A program made the position numbers and the translations under genes. The notes below the pieces were generated by a model that worked only from the letters and a program-made list of their open reading frames with translations, had not been told where the DNA came from and did not search any database. Below are positions 44,407 through 53,364 of a stretch of DNA of 64,000 nt, piece after piece. Position 1 is the first letter of the stretch, and every line of letters starts with the position of its first letter. Source of the stretch: Clostridia bacterium (GTDB lineage: Bacteria; Bacillota; Clostridia; Christensenellales; Borkfalkiaceae); contig JAGAOR010000005.1 of assembly GCA_017623605.1 (NCBI GenBank), positions 38,570 through 102,569 on the forward strand, read 5' to 3'.

Positions 44407-45150
44407 TTATCCTTTTATTCGTAAATTTTCGGAAACCGTGATTACCGAAAGCGATTGTTTTTCGTAATATTCTAAAACGTCTTCAAGCGCGTCCGCCGTT
44501 GCACTCATAGGGTGCATAAGTACGAATTCACCGCCTCGCACGTTTTTCGTGGCGCGCGTGTAAATGAGCGCGGCGTTTTTATCTCGCCAATCAATCGTAT
44601 CGCGCGACCATAAAATTGTTTTCATATTCATCGCCTTGCACGCAGCGAGCGTATCGTTACAATACGCCCCGGACGGTGGTGCAAAAAGCGTTGGAGAAAC
44701 GCCGAGCGCAAGCTCGATAAAACGGTTACAATCGGCAATTTCCTTGCGATTTTGCTCCAAGGAAAGCTTGTCGTGATCCTTATGAAAATAACCGTGATTT
44801 CCGATTTCGTGCCCCGCCGCGTAAATTTCCCGCAAACAATCGACGTTATCGTCTGCCCAACACCCGCCGATAAAAAACGTAGCTTTTGCGCCGTGATCTT
44901 CAAGCGTATCTAAAATTCGATACACCTCTTCCGTGCCCCAATATACGTTAAACATCAAGGAAACGCCGCCAGATTCGCTTCCCGCAGAGCGATACACCTC
45001 CGCGTTATCCCCATCCGTCGTTACCGCGCTACTTACAGGAGCAAAACATAATGCGCCTATGGAAAGGACGAGTATTCCGAGCGCGGCGTTCGTCGCAACG
45101 CCGATTTTCCAATTTTGCCGCAATACGCGGCGTTTATCGTTATTTTTCAA
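44407..45150 (-). CDS. Polysaccharide deacetylase family protein (PdaB/YlxY type)
   Basis: A 247-residue exported protein with TTG start (AGGTGA upstream). Residues 18-37 form a signal/anchor helix (VATNAALGILVLSIGALCF). The NodB domain has motif 1 LMFNVYWGTEE, where the usual catalytic Asp-Asp is Asn-Val; motif 2 keeps the zinc histidines (GNHGYFHKDH); motif 3 LFAPPSGAYC and the last motif LMHPMS are intact. The altered motif 1 is shared by sporulation-linked PdaB/YlxY-like proteins, so activity is uncertain. It lies between mutS2 and an M16 peptidase gene as ylxY does beside mlpA in Bacillus. Confidence 0.9.
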   Translation of the reverse strand: MKNNDKRRVLRQNWKIGVATNAALGILVLSIGALCFAPVSSAVTTDGDNAEVYRSAGSESGGVSLMFNVYWGTEEVYRILDTLEDHGAKATFFIGGCWADDNVDCLREIYAAGHEIGNHGYFHKDHDKLSLEQNRKEIADCNRFIELALGVSPTLFAPPSGAYCNDTLAACKAMNMKTILWSRDTIDWRDKNAALIYTRATKNVRGGEFVLMHPMSATADALEDVLEYYEKQSLSVITVSENLRIKG

Positions 45151-45160
45151 AAGCTCACCT

Positions 45161-45199
45161 CGAAAAAAGATTTCGTAATATCCTATTTCTCTTTTTTCG
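45161..45199 (-). other. Hairpin between mutS2 and deacetylase gene
   Basis: Perfect 10-bp inverted repeat CGAAAAAAGA / TCTTTTTTCG with a 19-nt loop, ending just before the SD of the deacetylase gene. No U-tract follows on the minus strand, so it may be a processing site or RNA stabiliser rather than a terminator. Confidence 0.45.
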
Positions 45200-45211
45200 C
45201 AGTTATGCGCT

Positions 45212-47584
45212 TTATTTGATTTTTACGATCGTTACACCCGTTTCACCCTCGCCGTATTTTCCATAGCGGAACTCCGCCACGTTTTTATGCGCTTTGAGCA
45301 TTTCGTGGATTCCCGCTCGAAGCTTTCCCGTCCCCACGCCGTGCACGATCCGCACTTCTTCCAAATTCGCGATCACCGCGCTATCTATAAACGCTTCCAC
45401 GTCGGGCAGAGCCTCGTGTACCGTTAAGCCGATCACGTTGATTTCCAGCGACGGCGCGGGCTTTGGCGTGAGCGATTTTTTCACTTCCACTTTCTTTTTA
45501 TCGGTAGTTTGTGCTTTTTCATCGCCTATTAACACGGCAAGCTCGGAGAATTTACTACGTACGCGAATATTCCCACAAAGAACTTCTGCTTCCTTTTTAG
45601 GAATACGCAAGCCTTGTACGACGCCCACTTGATTGATATTTTTCACAAAAACTTTCGCGCCGATCCTTAAATCCTTTTCCGTTGCCTGTATATATTGCGG
45701 ACGTACGGTTTCCTCCACCTCACTCTCAAACGCCTTATCTCCTAAACGGTTTTTCAACGTTCGCGCTTTAATTAAATCCGCTTCGGAAATTTCTTCCTTT
45801 TCGAAAATCCTTTCAATTTCTGCAAGAAGCTCTTCCGCGCTTGCCGTACGTTCGTGGATAATACGCCTCGATTCCGCTTTTGCCTGCGAATACAATTTAT
45901 CCTTTTCCCTTTGCAATTTCTCCCGCTCCGTTTCCAAAGCCCGTAATTTATCCTGCCATTCGACTTTTAAACGGTTACTCTCTTGCAACGCTTGTTCCGC
46001 TTGGATTCGGCTTTCTTCTGCGCTTCTTACGATATTTTCGAATTTCTGCGCGCCCAAAGAAAGGTTAGAAAGCGCGTTTTGTAAAATCTCGTCGTTCAAG
46101 CCCAACCGCCTCGAAATCGCAAGCGCGTTGCTCGAACCCGGCAACCCGATTTTCATAGCATACAAGGGTTGCAGCGTATCCGAATCGAATTCCATACACG
46201 CGTTTTCAATCCCCTTTTCCGAAAATGCAAATTCTTTAAGCGCCGTATAATGGGTAGTAACCACGCCCGCGCAACCCGTTTTGAGTAAATGCGAAACGAT
46301 CGCTTTGGCAAGAGCTTGTCCCTCGTCAGGATCCGTTCCCCCGCCAAGCTCGTCGATAAGCACCAAGCTTTTTGCGTTCGCGTTGTTCACGATATAAATG
46401 ATATTCGTAATATGCGACGAAAACGTGGAAAGGCTCTCCTCTATGCTTTGCGAATCGCCGACGTCGCAATAGATTTCGTCGAACGTGGAAAGCACGGCGC
46501 GTTTGGCAGGCACAAAAAGCCCGCACATTGCCATCATACAAAACAGCCCCACCATTTTTAAGGTAACCGTTTTACCGCCCGTGTTCGGACCACTGATCAA
46601 TAAAAACCGATATTCTTTCCCCAATGCCAAGCTCACGGGCACGACTTTTTTCCGATCAATTAAAGGATGGCGACCACGGTCTATTAAAATTGCCCCCTCG
46701 GCGTTCATTTCGGGCTTTACGCAAGAAAGCTTATAGGAATATTCCGCGCGCGCGTAGGCGCAATCAATTTCCTCTAAAACGGATATATCCCTTACGAGCT
46801 CGTCGCCGATCATTCCCGCGCGCTTGGAAAGCTCGCTTAAAATGCGTTCAACCTCTTCCTTTTCGTCGATCGTAAGCGTTCTAAGCTCGTTATTCATTTC
46901 AAGCACTTCTTCGGGCTCGATAAAAAACGTTGCGCCACTTGCCGAACGATCGTGAATAAAGCCTTTGATATTGCGTTTATATTCCGCACGAACGGGAAGT
47001 ACGTAGCGATTGTCGCGCATAGTTACAATTCCGTCTTGTAAATATTTCCCCTCGCTTCCCGTTAAATATTCGGAAAGGCGAGAACGGATACGTTCGTTCA
47101 AAAGCCGTATTTCTCTACGAATCGCATACAATTTATCGCTCGCGTGATCGCTCACCTCTGAATCGTTCAATATCTTCGTTTGTATATCCTCTTCAAGCGC
47201 GGGATCGAAATAAATTTGATCGGCGAGCGTTTTCATATCCACGATTGAATCATCGTTGACGCTTCGGATCGCGTTATATGCAATTCTTGCCGAACGGAGT
47301 AAATTGCCTACCTTTAAAAGCTCGCCGCAGGATAACGCCGAGCCCTTTTTTGCGCGCTCAATCTCGTCTGCAAAGGGAGGAAAGTATTCAATTTTACTCA
47401 CGCCGTGCGAAAAGAGCAACGCAAGACATTCTTCCGTCGTTTTCAGGCGTTTTTTCGCTTCTAATAGCACGGGTGTAGGTTGCGTTTCCTCTAAACGTGT
47501 TTTGCTATGATCAAGCGTGGCGTACGCCGCTACCGCCGTTAAAATTTTATTCAATTCCGTCTTTTCGATCGCTCTTGCGTTCAT
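45212..47584 (-). CDS. mutS2: Endonuclease MutS2
   Basis: A 790-residue MutS-like protein lacking the mismatch-recognition domain. ATPase motifs: Walker A ISGPNTGGKTVTLKM, then LIDELGGGTDPDEGQALA and VVTTHYTALKEFAF. A long coiled coil follows (residues about 510-620, rich in Glu/Arg), then a KOW-like segment (LRIGAKVFVKNINQVGVVQGL) and a C-terminal Smr nuclease domain with VHGVGTGKLRAGI. MutS2 acts in recombination suppression and in rescue of collided ribosomes. 13 bp after the U32 gene. Confidence 0.97.
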   Translation of the reverse strand: MNARAIEKTELNKILTAVAAYATLDHSKTRLEETQPTPVLLEAKKRLKTTEECLALLFSHGVSKIEYFPPFADEIERAKKGSALSCGELLKVGNLLRSARIAYNAIRSVNDDSIVDMKTLADQIYFDPALEEDIQTKILNDSEVSDHASDKLYAIRREIRLLNERIRSRLSEYLTGSEGKYLQDGIVTMRDNRYVLPVRAEYKRNIKGFIHDRSASGATFFIEPEEVLEMNNELRTLTIDEKEEVERILSELSKRAGMIGDELVRDISVLEEIDCAYARAEYSYKLSCVKPEMNAEGAILIDRGRHPLIDRKKVVPVSLALGKEYRFLLISGPNTGGKTVTLKMVGLFCMMAMCGLFVPAKRAVLSTFDEIYCDVGDSQSIEESLSTFSSHITNIIYIVNNANAKSLVLIDELGGGTDPDEGQALAKAIVSHLLKTGCAGVVTTHYTALKEFAFSEKGIENACMEFDSDTLQPLYAMKIGLPGSSNALAISRRLGLNDEILQNALSNLSLGAQKFENIVRSAEESRIQAEQALQESNRLKVEWQDKLRALETEREKLQREKDKLYSQAKAESRRIIHERTASAEELLAEIERIFEKEEISEADLIKARTLKNRLGDKAFESEVEETVRPQYIQATEKDLRIGAKVFVKNINQVGVVQGLRIPKKEAEVLCGNIRVRSKFSELAVLIGDEKAQTTDKKKVEVKKSLTPKPAPSLEINVIGLTVHEALPDVEAFIDSAVIANLEEVRIVHGVGTGKLRAGIHEMLKAHKNVAEFRYGKYGEGETGVTIVKIK

Positions 47585-47597
47585 CTTTTATCCTCAA

Positions 47598-49796
47598 TCA
47601 AAGCACACCGCGTTTATAATGTCCCGAAGTATGGCTTTGATATATCTTTTTTTGTTCTTCAACATTTTCTTTCGCTTCGATCGCCGCGCGTTTATTCTGC
47701 GTTAACGTTAAATCAAGCAATTTTCCGCCGCCTTTTATTCCTACGGAGATTAAATCGGCGCAGTTGTATACCTCGAACCGACAATTTCCGTTTGCCGCGC
47801 GGTATCTTCTCACGGGAAAAATTCGTCCGTTTTCGTCCGTGAGTGCGTACACGGCTTTTTGATCGCACGAAGCGCAAGTTTTTCCGAACGGACAATAACA
47901 AAGATCCATAAGCTTGATATTCCCGCTGGAAAGTGCGAATGCGTTTTCGCCGATTAAACCGCCAAGCTCCCGTTCGTTGAGTTCCTTGGAAAGGGCGTAA
48001 TATTGCACAGTTTCAGGCAAATTCAAAATCGCCGTGCCACTCACAAGATTTAGCCCCGTGCCCGCGAACACTTTTAGCTTATGCGTTTTTGCAAATTCGA
48101 TTGCGCCGTAGTTTTCCGCATAAATTCCGTCGATCGGATTTTCTTTAATCCAAGCGGAGAATTTCTCCTCGTCCTCGCTCGTTACAAACGGCGGATAATA
48201 AAGATATTTTTCAAAATTGCCTTGCGTGAAGTTTTGAGGAAGCGGCGCGTTATAATCGTTTGCTTTATAAATCGCAATATCCGTTTCCACGCCCGAAAAA
48301 TCGGTTGCAATCACGGCGGTTTTATGATTTTCACTTTTTGACAAGTGCGTTTTTATCTCTTCGTATGCGTAAGGCTCGCGCACGCTTTTGGTAAGCTTTT
48401 CATAAAAAGCTCTCCGTAGCGCGTTTAATTGTGATTTTGCAATAAAAATATTCCCTTTCAGATCAATTTCCTCAAAACGCACCCGTAAGGGTAAGCCGTC
48501 CGTTTTTTCAAAACACGCTTTCAGCTCCGTTTGGGTGAGCGGGCGGGATTGCGCAGTCTGTAAAACTTCCTCGGACACTATCTCCGAGCCGCCACCGCTT
48601 ACGTATGCGAGTTCATTTTCGTGAAAACGGAGCGTTAAAGAAATTTCACCGCACTTTTCAGCCTGTAATACGCGTGCATTCACCGCCGTATCCGTCGTGA
48701 TAAACACGCCGTCGCCGTTTTTAAGTCTGGTTTTGGAGGAAAGGAGGAAGCCGCGACCTTGCGCTTTTAAAAACGTTGCGCCGCCGATCTCTTTTCCCTC
48801 GCGCAGGATTTTAAACGCATCGCCTGCCCTCGGTCGAAACGCGCTTTCGACGAAATAGCTTCCGCTTATCACTTTCACCACGCCAACCTTTTCACCGATA
48901 TGTCCCTGCACCGCCGTGGATAAAAACCGCTTGTCCTGACCAAAAGCAAGCCCGTTCGTATAGTTACCGCGATTATACGCTCGCTTTAAATCGGAAAGCG
49001 CACCCGCCTTATCCCGCTCGCTTGCCTTATCGAGCAAAGCGCGATAATAACGAACGGCAGCGGCAACGTATTCCGCGCGGCGCATTCTACCCTCGATTTT
49101 GAAAGAAACCACGCCCGCGGCCATATATTTTTCGATCTTCTCCCCTACGCTTAAATCGGAAAGCGATAAGGCGTACGCCTTTTCCTCAAAGCCGTTTCGA
49201 TCGTAGGAATAAAGCTTTCTACAAGGCTGTTTACATCTTCCGCGGTTGCCGCTATTGCCGCCCGCAAACGAGGAAAAATAGCATTGTCCTGAAAAGCATG
49301 TGCAAAGCGCGCCTTGCACAAACGCTTCCGTTTCTATAATCTTCGTGATTTTTTCAATTTCGGAAAGCGGCGTTTCCCGCGCCAAGATGACGCGTGAAAA
49401 ACCACATTCTTTGGCAAACCTTGCCCCGTTTTCCGTGCACACCCCCGCTTGCGTACTTAAATGCAACACGATTTGCGGATATTTTTCTTTAATCGCCTTG
49501 CCGAGTAACGCATCCTGCAAAATAATCGCGTCCGCGCCTGTGTTCCAAACGGTTAAAAGCGTACGGATAAATTCGTCCGTTTCCGCTTCCTTTACCACCG
49601 TATTCATCGCTACGTACACGCAAACGCCACACAAATGCGCGTTCTTTATCATTTCGGATAAACTGTCGAGATTAAAATTTTCGGCGCTCTGACGCGCGGA
49701 AAATGCGCTATATCCCAGATATATCGCGTTTGCTCCGCTATTGATCGCAGCCTTGGCACATTCCACATTCCCTGCGGGTGCTAAAATCTCCAACAT
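47598..49796 (-). CDS. U32 family peptidase-like protein
   Basis: A 732-residue protein of the collagenase-like U32 family. It starts LEILAPAGNVECAKAAINSG and has the family cysteine motif GALCTCFSGQCYFSSF then GNSGNRGRCKQPCRKLY, thought to bind an Fe-S cluster in the RNA-hydroxylating relatives (RlhA, TrhP). The C-terminal extension (DUF3656-like) includes CPFGKTCASCDQKAVYAL, a further cysteine cluster. By family, a role in tRNA or rRNA hydroxylation is more likely than proteolysis. 3 bp downstream of hprK. Confidence 0.92.
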   Translation of the reverse strand: MLEILAPAGNVECAKAAINSGANAIYLGYSAFSARQSAENFNLDSLSEMIKNAHLCGVCVYVAMNTVVKEAETDEFIRTLLTVWNTGADAIILQDALLGKAIKEKYPQIVLHLSTQAGVCTENGARFAKECGFSRVILARETPLSEIEKITKIIETEAFVQGALCTCFSGQCYFSSFAGGNSGNRGRCKQPCRKLYSYDRNGFEEKAYALSLSDLSVGEKIEKYMAAGVVSFKIEGRMRRAEYVAAAVRYYRALLDKASERDKAGALSDLKRAYNRGNYTNGLAFGQDKRFLSTAVQGHIGEKVGVVKVISGSYFVESAFRPRAGDAFKILREGKEIGGATFLKAQGRGFLLSSKTRLKNGDGVFITTDTAVNARVLQAEKCGEISLTLRFHENELAYVSGGGSEIVSEEVLQTAQSRPLTQTELKACFEKTDGLPLRVRFEEIDLKGNIFIAKSQLNALRRAFYEKLTKSVREPYAYEEIKTHLSKSENHKTAVIATDFSGVETDIAIYKANDYNAPLPQNFTQGNFEKYLYYPPFVTSEDEEKFSAWIKENPIDGIYAENYGAIEFAKTHKLKVFAGTGLNLVSGTAILNLPETVQYYALSKELNERELGGLIGENAFALSSGNIKLMDLCYCPFGKTCASCDQKAVYALTDENGRIFPVRRYRAANGNCRFEVYNCADLISVGIKGGGKLLDLTLTQNKRAAIEAKENVEEQKKIYQSHTSGHYKRGVL

Positions 49797-49799
49797 TTT

Positions 49800-50729
49800 T
49801 TATCTTCCAATACTCCTCGTAATCAATTCCTCCGACGCGTCGTAACCCATACTCTTTAAACGGAAGTTACGCGCTGCCACTTCAATAATAATGGCAAGGT
49901 TACGCCCCGGGCTTACGGGAATCGTCAGCAACCCTACGCTAATCCCAAAATAAGAAGTCGTGGACATTTCGTCGCCAATACGATCGTATTCCTTGCCCTG
50001 TTGCCAATTTTCGAGCTGTATAATAAGCTGAATCATTTTTTCGTCTAAAACAGAGCCCGAACCGTACATACTCTTCACGTTAATAATACCGATTCCACGA
50101 AGCTCCATAAAATAGCGGATAATTTCGGGGGCTGTGCCGTATAATTCGTTCGCGATCTCTTTAATGATTACGTTATCGTCGGCGATCAATCTGTGCCCGC
50201 GTTTGATAAGCTCCATTGCCGTTTCGCTTTTTCCTACGCCGCTTTTACCCGTGAGCAATATTCCCACGCCGAACACTTCCATTAAAACCCCGTGTTCCGT
50301 TACCGACGGCGCTAAAAGGCGGTTAAGATAAATATATAAATCGCTCATTAAGTCCGTAGTGATTTTCGGACTACGGAAAATCGGACAAGAAAACCCTTTT
50401 GCCGTTTCTACAAGTTCGGGAAGCGCGGGTAGATCGCGGCTTAAAATGATACAGGGAAGCTCCCCGTGTTCAAGCAGACTGCCGATTTTTTCTTTACGCT
50501 CTTGGGAGGTGAACGTGCGAAGATATTCGTATTCTGAAAGTCCAAGCACGATCACGCGGCGGGGATCGAAATAATCGAAAAATCCACCCGCTAATTGTAA
50601 ACCGGGACGTTCCACGCTCATACTCGAAAGGGTTACCACCCCACGCCCCGTATATACGATTTCAAGCTTCAAATCGTACGCAAATTTATCAAGCATTACA
50701 CTTTGCGTAACCTGTCCGTTCATATTCAT
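49800..50729 (-). CDS. hprK: HPr kinase/phosphorylase
   Basis: A 309-residue bifunctional kinase/phosphorylase acting on Ser46 of HPr, the switch for carbon catabolite control. Walker A is LLTGKSGVGKSETAMELIKRGH, followed by LIADDNV, and the HprK signature ELRGIGIINVKSMYG is present. N-terminal domain about 130 residues. Its ATG overlaps the TGA of the upstream HAD gene (ATGA). Confidence 0.97.
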   Translation of the reverse strand: MNMNGQVTQSVMLDKFAYDLKLEIVYTGRGVVTLSSMSVERPGLQLAGGFFDYFDPRRVIVLGLSEYEYLRTFTSQERKEKIGSLLEHGELPCIILSRDLPALPELVETAKGFSCPIFRSPKITTDLMSDLYIYLNRLLAPSVTEHGVLMEVFGVGILLTGKSGVGKSETAMELIKRGHRLIADDNVIIKEIANELYGTAPEIIRYFMELRGIGIINVKSMYGSGSVLDEKMIQLIIQLENWQQGKEYDRIGDEMSTTSYFGISVGLLTIPVSPGRNLAIIIEVAARNFRLKSMGYDASEELITRSIGR

Positions 50730-51553
50730 TCCTCCGTATAGCCGTATTTTTCAATAATTTTAGCGATTGCGCCCTCTTCGTTCGTGTATTCGCAAACGAC
50801 CGCCTTTTCCTTGAGCTTTTGATCGGCGTTCTTTACCGCAATCCCTAATCCCGCTCTTTCAATCATAGGCAAATCGTTCCATTGATCGCCTACGCCGATC
50901 GTTTTTTCAAGTGGAACTTGGTAATATTTTGCCAAAAATTCCACCGCCGTACCCTTTGAATAATTTGCGTTTATAATCTCGATTAAATAATCCGCGCTTT
51001 TCGTTATGATACAACCGGAAAAGAGCGCGCGTTCCATTTCCTGAAATAACCGTTCGTTATCTTTTGGATCAACCATAGCGAGAACTTTATAAGAACTCAT
51101 TTTATTTGCCTTGACAAATTCGGATAACGGCTTATCCGTTACACAAATCGCCTTTTTACGAGTAGCTGTTTCGTATTTTTTTAACGCCGCATCGTCTTTA
51201 TTCGAATAGTAATTTTCAAAATCGTATATATGATAATGCAAATCCAACTCTTCCATTTTTCGACAAATTGCAAGCGTTGTTTCGTGATTAATCATATGGT
51301 TTTGAACGGGCTTTCCGCTTTCTATATCCATAATCACCGCGCCTTGACAACAGGAAACGAGCCCTTTTAAACCCAACTCCCGCGCGCGATCAAGTATCCC
51401 GTAGTGAAGCCGCCCCGTGGAGATTGCAAACGCGCCCCTTTTTGCTACGTATTCTGCAATAGCACGTTTGTTCTCTTCGGAAATGTTTCCGTTTTCACAA
51501 ACGAGCGTACCGTCGAAATCGGATACGATCAAAGCATAGTTTATCTTTTGCAT
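50726..51553 (-). CDS. Cof-type HAD-IIB phosphatase
   Basis: A 275-residue haloacid-dehalogenase hydrolase with motif I VSDFDGTLV, motif II AISTGR, a C2-type alpha/beta cap (residues about 85-190) and motif IV GVGDQWNDLPMIERAG. Members dephosphorylate sugar phosphates, FMN or other small molecules; the substrate is not evident. Start codon overlaps the uvrC stop (TAATG), with SD AAGGAG inside uvrC. Confidence 0.93.
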   Translation of the reverse strand: MQKINYALIVSDFDGTLVCENGNISEENKRAIAEYVAKRGAFAISTGRLHYGILDRARELGLKGLVSCCQGAVIMDIESGKPVQNHMINHETTLAICRKMEELDLHYHIYDFENYYSNKDDAALKKYETATRKKAICVTDKPLSEFVKANKMSSYKVLAMVDPKDNERLFQEMERALFSGCIITKSADYLIEIINANYSKGTAVEFLAKYYQVPLEKTIGVGDQWNDLPMIERAGLGIAVKNADQKLKEKAVVCEYTNEEGAIAKIIEKYGYTEE

Positions 51554-52230
51554 TATAACTTCTCCTTAAAATGCGCCTTTATCTTTTTCGCGAGCTCTGC
51601 GCCGATCCCCTCCGTTTGGGAAAGCTCTTCTTCCTTCGCTTTCATAATCTTATCAATCGTGCCGAATTTATCCATTAACGCCTTTTGCTTCTTTTTTCCG
51701 ATTCCCTCAATCTCTTGCAAAACGGAAGCCAAATTGCGCTTGGAATGAAGTTTTCTAAAATACGTGATCGCGAACCTGTGCGCCTCGTCGCGAAGCCTTT
51801 GCAACACTTTAAGCGCGTAGTCGCGACGATCCAGGCGTATGCTTTCGTTGGAAAAAAGCGTAAACACTTCTTCCTCCCGCTCGGCAAGAGCAATCAGCTC
51901 AATATCTTTCACGCCCGCCTCGTCGAAAATTTCTTTTACGGCGGAAAGCTGCCCCTTACCCCCGTCGATTACGATCAGATCGGGCTTGGGAAAGCGTTCC
52001 TCTTCACCGCTTGCAAGCTTGGCAAGGCGGCGACGCATCATTTCTTGATGGGAAGCGTAATCGTTTGCCCCCTCCACCGTTTTGATCTTGAAACGCCGAT
52101 AAGAATTTCGATCCGCTTCCCCGTCGATAAATACCACCATAGAGCCTACTTTATCCACGCCGCTGATATTGGAAATATCGTAACATTCCATACGCTTGGG
52201 ATATTTACGCAATCCTAAAATATTTTTCAA
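51553..52230 (-). CDS. uvrC: UvrC C-terminal part, separated by in-frame TGA
   Basis: 225 codons in the same frame and directly following the stop at 52231-52233. The sequence resumes as expected for UvrC: L-KNILGLRKYPKRMECYDISNISG, the RNase H-like endonuclease domain that makes the 5' incision (MVVFIDGEADRNSYRRF; DLIVIDGGKGQLSA), then RLRDEAHRFAITYFRKLH and a C-terminal helix-hairpin-helix domain (LQEIEGIGKKKQKALMDKFG). It has no start with a convincing SD of its own: the first codon is TTG immediately after TGA, so translation would require readthrough or re-initiation. Confidence 0.88.
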   Translation of the reverse strand: MKNILGLRKYPKRMECYDISNISGVDKVGSMVVFIDGEADRNSYRRFKIKTVEGANDYASHQEMMRRRLAKLASGEEERFPKPDLIVIDGGKGQLSAVKEIFDEAGVKDIELIALAEREEEVFTLFSNESIRLDRRDYALKVLQRLRDEAHRFAITYFRKLHSKRNLASVLQEIEGIGKKKQKALMDKFGTIDKIMKAKEEELSQTEGIGAELAKKIKAHFKEKL

Positions 52231-53361
52231 TCACTCACAAGCGTTCTTCGTCATATCGTTTTTGTGCTGGATTTTACCGATTGATTTGGACAAATAATCG
52301 CCTGCGTTCTTTTCCGCCATTTCTAAAAGTTGTTTTTTGACGCCTTGCTTGGGCTGTACGATCTCTATCCTTTTTCCGAATTTTTCTAAAAAATAGTCCT
52401 CTAACAACTTCTTTTCACAATATTCCGTCACAATAATCTCGTCGGGTAATTCATGATTGTTGTAAAATTGAATAATAAACGCAGTCAACGCGTCCGCTTC
52501 GGAAAACGAGCTATCTTCTAGCGCAAAATTTGAGCCGCCCTGCATAATCCCGCTACGCGTAATCAAAACGTTTGCGGCGGAATATAAATAGTTGGTTTTT
52601 AGTGCGATAATATCGGCGTTCAAAAAACGATTTAACGACGTAATCCGCTTCAATTTGAGCTTGGAAAGCATTTGTAGCTTTTCTCGATATTCCATAGCGA
52701 GCTCAAATTCCTCGTTTTCCGCAAATTTGTTCATTTTATCGCGCAAAATTTCTTCTGCTTCTTCATAATTTCCGTCCAAAAAGGAAATCGCTTTTTTTAC
52801 CCTTTCAGCGTATTCCTCTTTGGAACATAACCCTGCACACGGCGCGGGGCAACGGTGCAAATGGTGCATAAGACACGGTTTTTTGGGCTTGGACGATATT
52901 ACGGTGGTACAAGTGCGCACGTTATATACCGAAGCGATTACGTCGAGAATATCCCCGCAACGCACGCCGCCCATAAACGGACCGAAATACTTTCCGTCCT
53001 TTTTGATCTTCCGCGTGATGGAAACGCGCGGAAATTCCTCTTTGAGGTGGACTTTGATATACGGATACGTTTTATCGTCTTTTAACAGAATATTATATTT
53101 CGGCTTATATTTTTTAATAAGGTTGTTTTCAAGCGCAAGCGCGTCGATTTCCGTTTGCGTAATGATATAATAGAAATCGTGAATATTCTCCACCATCGCT
53201 TGTACCTTTTCAGGTTTTGCGGAAGTATGAAAATATTGGCGCACGCGATTTTTTAACACGCGCGCCTTTCCCACGTAGATCACCACCCCGTCTTTATCCA
53301 ACATAATATAGACGCCTGGATTTTCGGGTAGTAATTTCAGTTTTTCCTGTAAATCGCTCAT
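52231..53361 (-). CDS. uvrC: UvrC N-terminal part, ending at in-frame TGA
   Basis: 376 codons: GIY-YIG nuclease domain (NPGVYIMLDKDGVVIYVGKA) for the 3' incision, the Cys-rich segment (HHLHRCPAPCAGLCSKEEY), the UVR/UvrB-binding domain (FAENEEFELAMEYREKLQML) and the linker up to KIQHKNDMTKNACE. A TGA at 52233-52231 then stops it where intact UvrC continues. Codons on both sides stay in frame and well conserved, suggesting a very recent mutation, a sequence error, or readthrough. TGA is used as a normal stop elsewhere in the window. No SD is seen before the ATG; a structured leader precedes it. Confidence 0.9.
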   Translation of the reverse strand: MSDLQEKLKLLPENPGVYIMLDKDGVVIYVGKARVLKNRVRQYFHTSAKPEKVQAMVENIHDFYYIITQTEIDALALENNLIKKYKPKYNILLKDDKTYPYIKVHLKEEFPRVSITRKIKKDGKYFGPFMGGVRCGDILDVIASVYNVRTCTTVISSKPKKPCLMHHLHRCPAPCAGLCSKEEYAERVKKAISFLDGNYEEAEEILRDKMNKFAENEEFELAMEYREKLQMLSKLKLKRITSLNRFLNADIIALKTNYLYSAANVLITRSGIMQGGSNFALEDSSFSEADALTAFIIQFYNNHELPDEIIVTEYCEKKLLEDYFLEKFGKRIEIVQPKQGVKKQLLEMAEKNAGDYLSKSIGKIQHKNDMTKNACE

Positions 53362-53364
53362 AAC

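Noticed and set aside
52231-52233. UGA recoded as Trp or selenocysteine in uvrC
   Set aside because: UGA ends other genes here (ATGA overlaps), the tRNA-Trp anticodon is CCA, and UvrC relatives have neither Trp nor Cys requirement at this site; no SECIS-like hairpin recognised directly after it.
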